Assembly: GCF_050948175.1 (NCBI RefSeq)
Contig: NW_027490378.1
Span: 310,001-374,000, forward strand
Source: Xylocopa sonorina
Taxonomy: Eukaryota; Arthropoda; Insecta; Hymenoptera; Apidae
DNA length: 64,000 nt
Direction of reading: 5' to 3'
Shown piece after piece: positions 28,191 to 43,900 of the stretch. A program made the translations under genes and the position numbers. The notes beneath the pieces were generated by a model that was not told the origin of the DNA, ran no database searches, and worked only from the letters and a program-made list of their open reading frames with translations. The number at the start of each line of letters is the position of its first letter. The stretch's first letter is position 1.

Positions 28191-31100
28191 CATGACACTT
28201 CGCAAATCATATTATATCTTACCATGAAACATAGAAATGAGATGCGTTATCGCGTTTTAAGAAGCATCAGAAATCCATTGCTACGATACGTAGACATCTG
28301 CAAACGCTATTTCCTTGCGAGAAAGTGTCGCATTTACATTCATTTGAAGTGCAGACGAGGAATACATAACACTTCGCAAATCATATTATACCTTACCATG
28401 AAACATAGAAATGAAATGCGATATCGCGTTTTAAGAAACATTAGAACACTATTGCTACGATAGGTAGACATTTGCAAACTCTATTTCCTTGCAAGGAAGT
28501 GTCGCATTTACATTCATTTGAAGTGTAGACGAGGAATACATAACACTTCGCTAATCATATTATATCTTACCATGAAACATAGAAATGAGATGCGATATCG
28601 CGTTTTAAGAAACATTAGAACACTATTGCTACGATAGGTAGACATTTGCAAACTCTATTTCCTTGCAAGGAAGTGTCGCATTTACATTCATTTGAAGTGT
28701 AGACGAGGAATACATAACACTTCGCTAATCATATTATATCTTACCATGAAACATAGAAATGAGATCCGATATCGCGTTTTAAGAATCATAAGAACTCTAT
28801 TGCTACGATACGTAGACATCTGCAAACGCTATTTCCTAGCAAGGAAGTGTCGCATTTACATTCATTTGAAGCGTGGACGAGGAATACATGACACTTCGCA
28901 AATCATATTATATCTTACCATGAAACATAGAAATGAGATGCGTTATCGCGTTTTAAGAAGCATCAGAAATCCATTGCTACGATACGTAGACATCTGCAAA
29001 CGCTATTTCCTAGCAAGGAAGTGTCGCATTTACATTCATTTGAAGTGTAGACGAGGAATACATAACACTTCGCAAATCATATTATACCTTACCATGAAAC
29101 ATAGAAATGGGATGCGATATCTCGTTTTAAGAAGCATTAGAACTCTATTGCTACGATACGTGGACATCTGCAAACGCTATTTCCTTGCAAGGAAGTGTCA
29201 CATTTACATTCATTTGAATCGTAGACGAGGAATGCATAACACTTCGCAATGAATATTATATCTTATCATGAAACATAGATATGAGATGCAATATCTCGTT
29301 TTAAGAAGCATTTGAACTCTATTGCTTCGATACGTAGAGATCTGCAAACGCTATTTCCTGGCAAGGAAGTGTCGCATTTACATTCATTTGAAGTGTAGAC
29401 GAGGAATACATAACACTTCGCAAATCATATTATATCTTACCATGAAACATAGAAATGAGATGCGACATCGCGTTCTAAGAAGCATTAGAACACTACTGCT
29501 ACGATAGGTAGACATTTGCAAACGCTATTTCCTTGCAAGGAAGTGTCGCATTTACATTCATTTGAAATGTAGACGAGGAATACATAACACTCCGCAAATC
29601 ATATTATATCTTACCATGAAACATAGAAATGAGATGCGTTATCGCGTTTTAAGAAGCATCAGAAATCCATTGCTACGATACGTAGACATCTGCACACGCT
29701 ATTTCCTTGCAAGAAAGTGTCGCATTTACATTCATTTGAAGTGTAGACGAGGAATACATAACACTTCGCAAATCATATTATACCTTACCATGAAACATAG
29801 AAATAAGGTCCGAACTCGCGTTTTAAGAATCATAAGAACTCTTTTGCTACGATACGTAGACATCTGCAAACGCTATTTCCTTGCACGGAAGTGTCGCATT
29901 TACATTCATTTGAAGTGTAGACGAGGAATACATGACACTTCGCAAATCATATTATATCTTACCATGAATCATAGAAGTGAGATGCGATATCGCATTTTAA
30001 GAAGCAGCAGAAATCCATTGCTACGATACGTAGACATCTGCAAACGCTATTTCCTTGCAAGAAAGTGTCGCATTTACATTCATTTGAAGTGTAGACGAGG
30101 AATACATAACACTTCGCAAATCATATTATATCTTACCATGAAACATAGAAATGAGATCCGATATCGCGTTTTAAGAATCATAAGAACTCTATTGCTACGA
30201 TACGTAGACATCTGCAAACGCTATTTCCTTGCAAGGAAGTGTCTCATTTACATTCATTTGAAGCGTGGTCGAGGAATACTTGACACTTCGCAAATCATAT
30301 TATATCTTACCATGAAACATAGAAATGAGATGCGATATCGCGTTTTAAGAATCATATGAACTCTATTGCTACGATACGTTGACACCTGCAAACGCTATTT
30401 CCTAGCAAGGAAGTGTCGCATTTACATTCGTTTGATGTGTAGACGAGGAATGCATAACACTTCGCAAATCATATTATATCTTACCATGAAACATAGAAAT
30501 GAGATGCGATATCGCGATTTAGGAATCATAAGAACCCTATTGCTACGATACGTAGACATCTGCAAACGCTATTTCCTTGCAAAGAAGTGTCGCATTTACA
30601 TTCATTTGAAGTGTAGACGAGGAATACATAACACTTCGCAAATCATATTATATCTTACCATGAAACATAGAAATGAGATCCGATATCGCGTTTTAAGAAG
30701 CATTAGAACACTATTGCTACGACAGGTAGACATTTGCAAACGCTATTTCCTTGCAAGGAAGTGTCGCATTTACATTCATTTGAAGTGTAGACGAGGAATA
30801 CATGACACTCCGCAAATCATATTATATCTTACCATGAAACATAGAAATGCGAAGCGATATCGCGTTTTAAGAATCATAAGAACTCTATTGCTACGATACG
30901 TAGACATGTGCAAACGCTATTTCCTTGCAAGGAAGTGTCGCATTTACATTCATTTGAAGCGTGGACGGGGAATACATGACACTTCGCAAATCATATTACA
31001 TCTTACCATGAAACATAGAAATGAGATGCGTTATCGCGTTTTAAGAAGCATCAGAAATCCATTGCTAGGATACGTAGACATCTGCAAACGCTATTTCCTT

Positions 31101-34100
31101 TCAAGAAAGTGTCGCATTTACATTCAGTTGAAGTGTAGACGACGGATACATAACACTTCGCAAATCATATTATACCTTACCATGAAACATAGAAATGATA
31201 TCCGATATCGCGTTTTAAGAAGCATTAGAACACTATTGCTACGACAGGTAGACATTTGCAAACGCTATTTCCTTGCAAGGAAGTGTCGCATTTACATTCA
31301 TTCGAAGTGTAGACGAGGAATACATAACACTTCGCAAATCATATTATATCTTACCATGAAACATAGAAATGAGATGCGATATCGCGTTTTAAGAATCATA
31401 AGAACTCGATTGCTACGATACGTAGACATCTGCAAACGCTATTTCCTTGCAAGGAAGTGTCGCATTTACATTCATTTGAAGCGTGGACGAGGAATACATG
31501 ACACTTCGCAAATCATATTATATCTTACCATGAAACATAGAAATGACATGCGTTATCGCGTTTTAAGAAGCATCAGAAATCCATTGCTACGATACGTAGA
31601 CATCTGCAAACGCTATTTCCTTGCAAGAAAGTTTCGCATTTACATTCATTTGAAGAGTAGACGAGGAATACATAACACTTCGCAAATCATATTATACCTT
31701 ACCATGAAACATAGAAATAAGATCCGATATCGCGTTTTAAGAATCATAAGAACTCTTTTGCTACAATACGTAGACATCTGCAAAAGCTATTTCCTTGCAA
31801 GAAAGTGTCGCATTTACATTCATTTGAAGTGTAGACGAGGAATACATAACACTTCGCAAATCATATTATATCTTACCATGAAACATAGAAATGAGATCCG
31901 ATATCGCGTTTTAAGAATCATAAGAACTCTATTGCTACGATACGTAGACATCTGCAAACGCTATTTCCTTGCAAGGAAGTGTCTCATTTACATTCATTTG
32001 AAGCGTGGTCGAGGAATACATGACACTTCGCAAATCATATTATATCTTACCATGAAACATAGAAATGAGTTGCGTTATCGCGTTTTAAGAAGCATCAGAA
32101 ATCCATTGCTACGATACGTAGACATCTGCAAACGCTATTTCCTTGCAAGAAAGTGTCGCATTTACATTCATTTGAAGTGTAGACGAGGAATACATAACAC
32201 TTCGCAAATCATATTATACCTTACCATGAAACATAGAAATGAGATGCGATATCGCGTTTTAAGAAGCATTAGAACACTATTGCTACGATAGGTAGACATT
32301 TGCAAACGCTATTTCCTTGCAAAGAAGTGTCGCATTTACATTCATTTGACGTGTAGACGAGGAATACATAACACTTCGCAAATCATATAATATCTTACCA
32401 TGAAACATAGAAATGAGATGCGATATCGCGTATTAAGAATCATAAGAACTCTATTGCTACGATACGTAGACACCTGCAAACGCTATTTCCTTGCAAGGAA
32501 GTGTCGCATTTACATTCGTTTGATGTGTAGACGAGGAATGCATAAGACTTCGCAAATCATATTATATCTTACCATGAAACATAGAAATGAGATGCGATAT
32601 CTCGTTTTAAGAAACATTAGAACACTATTGCTACGATAGGTAGACATTTGCAAACGCTATTTCCTTGCAAAGAAGTGTCGCATTTACATTCATTTGAAGT
32701 GTAGACGAGGAATGCATAACACTTCGCAAATCATATTATACCTTACCATGAAACATAGAAATGAGATGCGATATCGCGTTTTAAGAAGCATTAGAACACT
32801 ATTGCTACGATAGGTAGACATTTGCATACGCTATTTCCTTGCAAGGAAGTGTCGCATTTACATTCATTTGAAGTGTAGACGATGAATACATGACACTTCG
32901 CAAATCATATTATATCTTACCATGAAACATAGAAATGTGTTGCGATATCGCGTTTTAAGAAACATTAGAACACTATTGCTACGATAGGTAGACATTTGCA
33001 AACGCTATTTCCAAGCAAGGAAGTGTCGCATTTACACTCATTTGAAGTGTAGACGAGGAATACAGAACACTTCGCAAATCATATTATATCTTACCATGAA
33101 ACATAGAAATGAGATGCGATATCGCGTTTTAAGAAGCAATAGAACTCTATTGCTACGATACGTAGACATCTGCAGACGCTATTTCCTAGCAAGGAAGTGT
33201 CGCATTTACATTCATTTGAAGTGTAGACGAGGAATACATGTCACTTCGCAAATCATAAATATCTTGCCATGAAACATAGAAATGAGATGCGACCTCGCGT
33301 TCTAAGAAGCATTAGAACACTACTGCTACGTTAGGTAGACATTTGTAAACGCTATTTCCTTGCAAGGAAGTGTCGCATTTACATTCATTTGAAGTGTAGA
33401 CGTGGAATACATGACACTTCGCAAATCATATTATATCTTACCATGAAACATAGAAATGAGATGCGATATCGCGATTTAGGAATCATAAGAACTCTATTAC
33501 TACGATACGTAGACATCTGCAAACGCTATTTCCTTGCAAAGAAGTGTCGCATTTACATTCATTTGAAGTGTAGACGAGGAATACATGACACTTCGCAAAT
33601 CATATAATATCTTGCCATGAAACATAGAAATGTGATGCGATATCGCATTTTAAGAATCATAAGAACTCTATTGCTACGATACGTAGACACCTGCAAACGC
33701 TATTTCCTTGCAAGGAAGTGTCGCATTTACATTCATTTGAAGTGTAGACGAGGAATACATAACACTTCGCAAATCATATTATATCTTACCATGAAACATA
33801 GAAATGAGATCCGATATCGCGTTGTAAGAATCATAAGAACTCTATTGCTACGATACGTAGACATCTGCAAACGCTATTTCCTTGCAGGGAAGTGTCGCAT
33901 TTACATTCATTTGAAGTGTAGACGAGGAATACATAACACTTCGCAAATCATATTATATCTTACCATGAAACATAGAAATGAGATCCGATATCGCGTTGTA
34001 AGAATCATAAGAACTCTATTGCTACGATACGTAGACATCTGCAAACGCTATTTCCTTGCAGGGAAGTGTCGCATTTACATTCATTTGAAGTGTAGACGAG

Positions 34101-34869
34101 GAATACATGACACTTCGCAAATCATATTATATCTTACCATGAAACGTAGAAATGTGTTGCGATATCGCGTTTTAAGAATCATAAGAACTCTATTGCTACG
34201 ATACGTCGACATCTGCAAACGCTATTTCCTTGCAAGGAAGTGTCGCATTTACATTCATTTGAAGTGTTGACGAGGAATACATGATACTTCGCAAATCATA
34301 TTATATCTTACCATGAAACATAGAAATGAGATGCGATTTCGCGTTTTAAGAAGCATTAGAAATCTATTGCTACGATACGTAGACATCTGCAAACGCTTTT
34401 CCTTGCAAGGTAGTGTCGCATTTACGTTCATTTGAAGTGTAGACGTGGAATACATGACACTTCGCAAATCATATTATATCTTACCATGAATCATAGAAAT
34501 GAGATGCGATATCGCGTTTGAAGAAGTATTAGAAATCTATTGCTACGATACGTAGACATCTGCGAACGCCATTTCCTAGCGAGGAAGTGTCGCATTCACA
34601 TTCATTTGAAGTGTAGACGAGGAATACATGATACTTCGCAAATCATATTATATCTTACCATGAATCATAGAAATGAGATGCGATATCGCGTTTGAAGAAG
34701 TATTAGAAATCTATTGCTACGATACGTAGACATCTGCGAACGCCATTTCCTAGCGAGGAAGTGTCGCATTCACATTCATTTGATGTGTAGACGAGGAATA
34801 CATGATACTTCGCAAATCATATTATATCTTACCATGAAACATAGAAATGAGATGTGATATCGCGATTTA

Positions 34870-37800
34870 AGAATCATAAGAACTCTATTGCTACGATACG
34901 TAGACATCTGCAAACGCTATTTCCTTGCAAGGAAGTGTCGCATTTACATTCATTTGAAGCGTGGACGGGGAATACATGACACTTCGCAAATCATATTACA
35001 TTTTACCATGAAACATAGAAATGAGATGCGTTATCGCGTTTTAAGAAGCATCAGAAATCCATTGCTAGGATACGTAGACATCTGCAAACGCTATTTCCTT
35101 TCAAGAAAGTGTCGCATTTACATTCAGTTGAAGTGTAGACGACGGATACATAACACTTCGCAAATCATATTATACCTTACCATGAAACATAGAAATGAGA
35201 TCCGATATCGCGTTTTAAGAAGCATTAGAACACTATTGCTACGACAGGTAGACATTTGCAAACGCTATTTCCTTGCAAGGAAGTGTCGCATTTACATTCA
35301 TTTGAAGTGTAGACGAGGTATACATAACACTTCGCAAATCATATTATATCTTACCATGAAACATAGAAATGAGATGCGATATCGCGTTTTAAGAAGCATT
35401 AGAAATCTATTGCTACGATACGTAGACATCTGCAAACGCTATTTCCTTGCAAGGTAGTGTCGCATTTACGTTCATTTGAAGTGTAGACGTGGAATACATG
35501 ACACTTCGTAAATCATATTGTATCTTACCATGAATGATAGAAATGAGATGCGATATCGCGTTTGAAGAAGTATTAGAAATCTATTGCTACGATACGTAGA
35601 CATCTGCGAACGCCATTTCCTAGCGAGGAAGTGTCGCATTCACATTCATTTGAAGTGTAGACGAGGAATACATGATACTTCGCAAATCATATTATATCTT
35701 ACCATGAAACATAGAAGTGAGATGCGATATCGCGATTTAAGAATCATAAGAACTCTATTGCTACGATACGTAGACATCGGCAAACGCTATTTCCTTGCAT
35801 GGTAGTGTCGCATTTACATTCATTTGAAGTGTAGACGTGGAATACATGACACTTCGCAAATCATATTATATCTTACCATGAAACATAGAAATGAGATGCG
35901 ATATCGCGTTTTAAGAATCATAAGAACTCTATTGCTACGATACGTAGACATCTGCAAACGCTATTTCCTTGCAAGGAAGTGTCGCATTTACATTCATTTG
36001 AAGCGTGGACGGGGAATACATGACACTTCGCAAATCATATTACATTTTACCATGAAACATAGAAATGAGATGCGTTATCGCGTTTTAAGAAGCATCAGAA
36101 ATCCATTGCTAGGATACGTAGACATCTGCAAACGCTATTTCCTTTCAAGAAAGTGTCGCATTTACATTCAGTTGAAGTGTAGACGACGGATACATAACAC
36201 TTCGCAAATCATATTATACCTTACCATGAAACATAGAAATGAGATCCGATATCGCGTTTTAAGAAGCATTAGAACACTATTGCTACGACAGGTAGACATT
36301 TGCAAACGCTATTTCCTTGCAAGGAAGTGTCGCATTTACATTCATTTGAAGTGTAGACGAGGTATACATAACACTTCGCAAATCATATTATATCTTACCA
36401 TGAAACATAGAAATGAGATGCGATATCGCGTTTTAAGAAGCATTAGAAATCTATTGCTACGATACGTAGACATCTGCAAACGCTATTTCCTTGCAAGGTA
36501 GTGTCGCATTTACGTTCATTTGAAGTGTAGACGTGGAATACATGACACTTCGTAAATCATATTGTATCTTACCATGAATGATAGAAATGAGATGCGATAT
36601 CGCGTTTGAAGAAGTATTAGAAATCTATTGCTACGACACGTAGACATCTGCGAACGCCATTTCCTAGCGAGGAAGTGTCGCATTCACATTCATTTGAAGT
36701 GTAGACGAGGAATACATGATACTTCGCAAATCATATTATATCTTACCATGAAACATAGAAATGAGATGCGATATCGCGATTTAAGAATCATAAGAACTCT
36801 ATTGCTACGATACGTAGACATCGGCAAACGCTATTTCCTTGCATGGTAGTGTCGCATTTACATTCATTTGAAGTGTAGACGTGGAATACATGACACTTCG
36901 CAAATCATATTATATCTTACCATGAAACATAGAAATGAGATGCGATATCGCGTTTTAAGAATCATAAGAACTCTATTGCTACGATACGTAGACATCTGCA
37001 AACGCTATTTCCTTGCAAGGAAGTGTCGCATTTACATTCATTTGAAGCGTGGACGGGGAATACATGACACTTCGCAAATCATATTACATTTTACCATGAA
37101 ACATAGAAATGAGATGCGTTATCGCGTTTTAAGAAGCATCAGAAATCCATTGCTAGGATACGTAGACATCTGCAAACGCTATTTCCTTTCAAGAAAGTGT
37201 CGCATTTACATTCAGTTGAAGTGTAGACGACGGATACATAACACTTCGCAAATCATATTATACCTTACCATGAAACATAGAAATGAGATCCGATATCGCG
37301 TTTTAAGAAGCATTAGAACACTATTGCTACGACAGGTAGACATTTGCAAACGCTATTTCCTTGCAAGGAAGTGTCGCATTTACATTCATTTGAAGTGTAG
37401 ACGAGGTATACATAACACTTCGCAAATCATATTATATCTTACCATGAAACATAGAAATGAGATGCGATATCGCGTTTTAAGAAGCATTAGAAATCTATTG
37501 CTACGATACGTAGACATCTGCAAACGCTATTTCCTTGCAAGGTAGTGTCGCATTTACGTTCATTTGAAGTGTAGACGTGGAATACATGACACTTCGTAAA
37601 TCATATTGTATCTTACCATGAATGATAGAAATGAGATGCGATATCGCGTTTGAAGAAGTATTAGAAATCTATTGCTACGATACGTAGACATCTGCGAACG
37701 CCATTTCCTAGCGAGGAAGTGTCGCATTCACATTCATTTGAAGTGTAGACGAGGAATACATGATACTTCGCAAATCATATTATATCTTACCATGAAACAT

Positions 37801-37985
37801 AGAAATGAGATGCGATATCGCGATTTAAGAATCATAAGAACTCTATTGCTACGATACGTAGACATCGGCAAACGCTATTTCCTTGCATGGTAGTGTCGCA
37901 TTTACATTCATTTGAAGTGTAGACGTGGAATACATGACACTTCGCAAATCATATTATATCTTACCATGAAACATAGAAATGAGAT
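34870..37985 (+). repeat. Six-monomer higher-order repeat, 1044 bp x 3
   Basis: Three consecutive copies, about 34870-35913, 35914-36957 and 36958-37985. Diagnostic variants recur exactly 1044 bp apart: CATATTACATTTTACC near 34990/36034/37078, TTCGTAAATCATATTG near 35507/36551/37595, and CTTTCAAGAAAG near 35099/36143/37187. Copies appear almost identical, with occasional SNPs such as GACACG at 36637 against GATACG elsewhere. This is the most regular higher-order structure in the window. Confidence 0.92.
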
Positions 37986-40900
37986 GCGACATCGCGATTT
38001 AGGAATCATAAGAACTCTATTGCTACGATACGTAGACATCTGCAAACGCTATTTCCTTGCAGGGAAGTGTCGCATTTACATTCATTTGAAGTGTAGACGA
38101 GGAATACATAACACTTCGCAAATCATATTATATCTTACCATGAAACATAGAAATGAGATGCGATATCGCGTTTTAAGAAGCACCAGAACTCTATTGCTAC
38201 GATACCTAGACATCTGCAAACGTTATTTCCTTGCAAGGAAGTGTCACATTTACATTCATTTGAAGTGCAGACGAGGAATACATAACACTTCGCAAATCAT
38301 ATTATATCTTACCATGAAACATAGAAATGAGATCCGATATCGCGTTTTAAGAATCATAAGAACTCTATTGCTACGATACGTAGACATCTGCAAACGCTAT
38401 TGCCTTGCAAGGAAGTGTCGCATTTACATTCATTTCAAGCGTGGACGAGGAATACATGACACTTCGCAAATCATATTATATCTTACCATGAAACATAGAA
38501 ATGAGATCCGATATCGCGTTTTAAGAATCATAAGAACTCTATTGCTACGATACCTAGACATCTGCAAACGCTATTTCCTTGCAAGGAAGTGTCACATTTA
38601 CATTCATTTGAAGTGCAGACGAGGAATACATAACACTTCGCAAATCATATTATATCTTACCATGAATCATAGAAATGAGATGCGATTTCGCGTTTTAAGA
38701 AGCATTAGAAATCTATTGCTACGATACGTAGACATCTGCAAACGCTTTTCCTTGCAAGGTAGTGTCGCATTTACGTTCATTTGAAGTGTAGACGTGGAAT
38801 ACATGACACTTCGCAAATCATATTATATCTTACCATGAATCATAGAAATGAGATGCGATATCGCGTTTGAAGAAGTATTAGAAATCTATTGCTACGATAC
38901 GTAGACATCTGCGAACGCCATTTCCTAGCGAGGAAGTGTCGCATTCACATTCATTTGAAGTGTAGACGAGGAATACATGATACTTCGCAAATCATATTAT
39001 ATCTTACCATGAATCATAGAAATGAGATGCGATATCGCGTTTGAAGAAGTATTAGAAATCTATTGCTACGATACGTAGACATCTGCGAACGCCATTTCCT
39101 AGCGAGGAAGTGTCGCATTCACATTCATTTGATGTGTAGACGAGGAATACATGATACTTCGCAAATCATATTATATCTTACCATGAAACATAGAAATGAG
39201 ATGTGATATCGCGATTTAAGAATCATAAGAACTCTATTGCTACGATACGTAGACATCGGCAAACGCTATTTCCTTGCATGGTAGTGTCGCATTTACATTC
39301 ATTTGAAGTGTAGACGTGGAATACATGACACTTCGCAAATCATATTATATCTTACCATGAAACATAGAAATGAGATGCGATATCGCGATTTAGGAATCAT
39401 AAGAACTCTATTGCTACGATACGTAGACATCTGCAAACGCTATTTCCTTGCAAAGAAGTGTCGCATTTACATTCATTTGAAGTGTAGACGAGGAATACAT
39501 GACACTTCGCAAATCATATAATATCTTGCCATGAAACATAGAAATGTGATGCGATATCGCGTTTTAAGAATCATAAGAACTCTATTGCTACGATACGTAG
39601 ACACCTGCAAACGCTATTTCCTTGCAAGGAAGTGTCGCATTTACATTCATTTGAAGTGTAGACGAGGAATACATAACACTTCGCAAATCATATTATATCT
39701 TACCATGAAACATAGAAATGAGATCCGATATCGCGTTTTAAGAATCATAAGAACTCTATTGCTACGATACGTAGACATCTGCAAACGCTATTTCCTTGCA
39801 AGGAAGTGTCGCATTTACATTCATTTTAAGCGTGGACGAGGAATACATGACACTTTGCAAATCATATTATATCTTGCCATGAAACATAGAAATGAGATGC
39901 GTTATCGCGTTTTGAGAAGCATCAGAAATCCATTGCTACGATACGTAGACATCTGCAAACGCTATTTCCTTGCAAAGAAGTGTCGCATTTACATTCATTT
40001 GAAGTGTAGACGAGGAATACATAACACTTCGCAAATCATATTATATCTTACCATGAAACATAGAAATGAGATGCGTTATCGCGTTTTAAGAAGCATCAGA
40101 AATCCATTGCTAGGATACGTAGACATCTGCAAACGCTATTTCCTTTCAAGAAAGTGTCGCATTTACATTCAGTTGAAGTGTAGACGACGGATACATAACA
40201 CTTCGCAAATCATATTATACCTTACCATGAAACATAGAAATGAGATCCGATATCGCGTTTTAAGAAGCATTAGAACACTATTGCTACGACAGGTAGACAT
40301 TTGCAAACGCTATTTCCTTGCAAGGAAGTGTCGCATTTACATTCATTTGAAGTGTAGACGAGGTATACATAACACTTCGCAAATCATATTATATCTTACC
40401 ATGAAACATAGAAATGAGATGCGATATCGCGATTTAAGAATCATAAGAACTCTATTGCTACGATACGTAGACATCGGCAAACGCTATTTCCTTGCATGGT
40501 AGTGTCGCATTTACATTCATTTGAAGTGTAGACGTGGAATACATGACACTTCGCAAATCATATTATATCTTACCATGAAACATAGAAATGAGATGCGACA
40601 TCGCGATTTAGGAATCATAAGAACTCTATTGCTACGATACGTAGACATCTGCAAACGCTATTTCCTTGCAAAGAAGTGTCGCATTTACATTCATTTGAAG
40701 TGTAGACGAGGAATACATAACACTTCGCAAATCATATTATATCTTACCATGAAACATAGAAATGAGATGCGATATCGCGTTTTAAGAAGCACCAGAACTC
40801 TATTGCTACGATACCTAGATATCTGCAAACGCTATTTCCTTGCAAGGAAGTGTCACATTTACATTCATTTGAAGTGCAGACGAGGAATACATAACACTTC

Positions 40901-43900
40901 GCAAATCATATTATATCTTACCATGAAACATAGAAATGAGATCCGATATCGCGTTTTAAGAATCATAAGAACTCTATTGCTACGATACGTAGACATCTGC
41001 AAACGCTATTGCCTTGCAAGGAAGTGTCGCATTTACATTCATTTCAAGCGTGGACGAGGAATACATGACACTTCGCAAATCATATTATATCTTACCATGA
41101 AACATAGAAATGAGATGCGATATCGCGTTTTAAGAAGCATTAGAAATCTATTGCTACGATACGTAGACATCTGCAAACGCTATTTCCTTGCAAGGTAGTG
41201 TCGCATTTACGTTCATTTGAAGTGTAGACGTGGAATACATGACACTTCGTAAATCATATTGTATCTTACCATGAATGATAGAAATGAGATGCGATATCGC
41301 GATTTAAGAATCATAAGAACTCTATTGCTACGATACGTAGACATCGGCAAACGCTATTTCCTTGCATGGTAGTGTCGCATTTACATTCATTTGAAGTGTA
41401 GACGTGGAATACATGACACTTCGCAAATCATATTATATCTTACCATGAAACATAGAAATGAGATGCGACATCGCGATTTAGGAATCATAAGAACTCTATT
41501 GCTACGAAACGTAGACATCTGCAAACGCTATTTCCTTGCAGGGAAGTGTCGCATTTACATTCATTTGAAGTGTAGACGAGGAATACATAACACTTCGCAA
41601 ATCATATTATATCTTACCATGAAACATAGAAATGAGATGCGATATCGCGTTTTAAGAAGCACCAGAACTCTATTGCTACGATACCTAGACATCTGCAAAC
41701 GTTATTTCCTTGCAAGGAAGTGTCGCATTTACATTCATTTGAAGTGCAGACGAGGAATACATAACACTTCGCAAATCATATTATATCTTACCATGAAACA
41801 TAGAAATGAGATCCGATATCGCGTTTTAAGAATCATAAGAACTCTATTGCTACGATACGTAGACATCTGCAAACGCTATTGCCTTGCAAGGAAGTGTCGC
41901 ATTTACATTCATTTCAAGCGTGGACGAGGAATACATGACACTTCGCAAATCATATTATATCTTACCATGAAACATAGAAATGAGATCCGATATCGCGTTT
42001 TAAGAATCATAAGAACTCTATTGCTACGATACCTAGACATCTGCAAACGCTATTTCCTTGCAAGGAAGTGTCACATTTACATTCATTTGAAGTGCAGACG
42101 AGGAATACATAACACTTCGCAAATCATATTATATCTTACCATGAATCATAGAAATGAGATGCGATTTCGCGTTTTAAGAAGCATTAGAAATCTATTGCTA
42201 CGATACGTAGACATCTGCAAAAGCTTTTCCTTGCAAGGTAGTGTCGCATTTACGTTCATTTGAAGTGTAGACGTGGAATACATGACACTTCGCAAATCAT
42301 ATTATATCTTACCATGAATCATAGAAATGAGATGCGATATCGCGTTTGAAGAAGTATTAGAAATCTATTGCTACGATACGTAGACATCTGCGAACGCCAT
42401 TTCCTAGCGAGGAAGTGTCGCATTCACATTCATTTGAAGTGTAGACGAGGAATACATGATACTTCGCAAATCATATTATATCTTACCATGAATCATAGAA
42501 ATGAGATGCGATATCGCGTTTGAAGAAGTATTAGAAATCTATTGCTACGATACGTAGACATCTGCGAACGCCATTTCCTAGCGAGGAAGTGTCGCATTCA
42601 CATTCATTTGATGTGTAGACGAGGAATACATGATACTTCGCAAATCATATTATATCTTACCATGAAACATAGAAATGAGATGTGATATCGCGATTTAAGA
42701 ATCATAAGAACTCTATTGCTACGATACGTAGACATCGGCAAACGCTATTTCCTTGCATGGTAGTGTCGCATTTACATTCATTTGAAGTGTAGACGTGGAA
42801 TACATGACACTTCGCAAATCATATTATATCTTACCATGAAACATAGAAATGAGATGCGATATCGCGATTTAGGAATCATAAGAACTCTATTGCTACGATA
42901 CGTAGACATCTGCAAACGCTATTTCCTTGCAAAGAAGTGTCGCATTTACATTCATTTGAAGTGTAGACGAGGAATACATGACACTTCGCAAATCATATAA
43001 TATCTTGCCATGAAACATAGAAATGTGATGCGATATCGCGTTTTAAGAATCATAAGAACTCTATTGCTACGATACGTAGACACCTGCAAACGCTATTTCC
43101 TTGCAAGGAAGTGTCGCATTTACATTCATTTGAAGTGTAGACGAGGAATACATAACACTTCGCAAATCATATTATATCTTACCATGAAACATAGAAATGA
43201 GATCCGATATCGCGTTTTAAGAATCATAAGAACTCTATTGCTACGATACGTAGACATCTGCAAACGCTATTTCCTTGCAAGGAAGTGTCGCATTTACATT
43301 CATTTTAAGCGTGGACGAGGAATACATGACACTTTGCAAATCATATTATATCTTGCCATGAAACATAGAAATGAGATGCGTTATCGCGTTTTGAGAAGCA
43401 TCAGAAATCCATTGCTACGATACGTAGACATCTGCAAACGCTATTTCCTTGCAAAGAAGTGTCGCATTTACATTCATTTGAAGTGTAGACGAGGAATACA
43501 TAACACTTCGCAAATCATATTATATCTTACCATGAAACATAGAAATGAGATGCGATATCGCGTTTTAAGAATCATAAGAACTCTATTGCTACGATACGTA
43601 GACATCTGCAAACGCTATCTCCTTGCAAGGAAGTGTCGCATTTACATTCATTTGAAGCGTGGACGGGGAATACATGACACTTCGCAAATCATATTACATC
43701 TTACCATGAAACATAGAAATGAGATGCGTTATCGCGTTTTAAGAAGCATCAGAAATCCATTGCTAGGATACGTAGACATCTGCAAACGCTATTTCCTTTC
43801 AAGAAAGTGTCGCATTTACATTCAGTTGAAGTGTAGACGACGGATACATAACACTTCGCAAATCATATTATACCTTACCATGAAACATAGAAATGAGATC

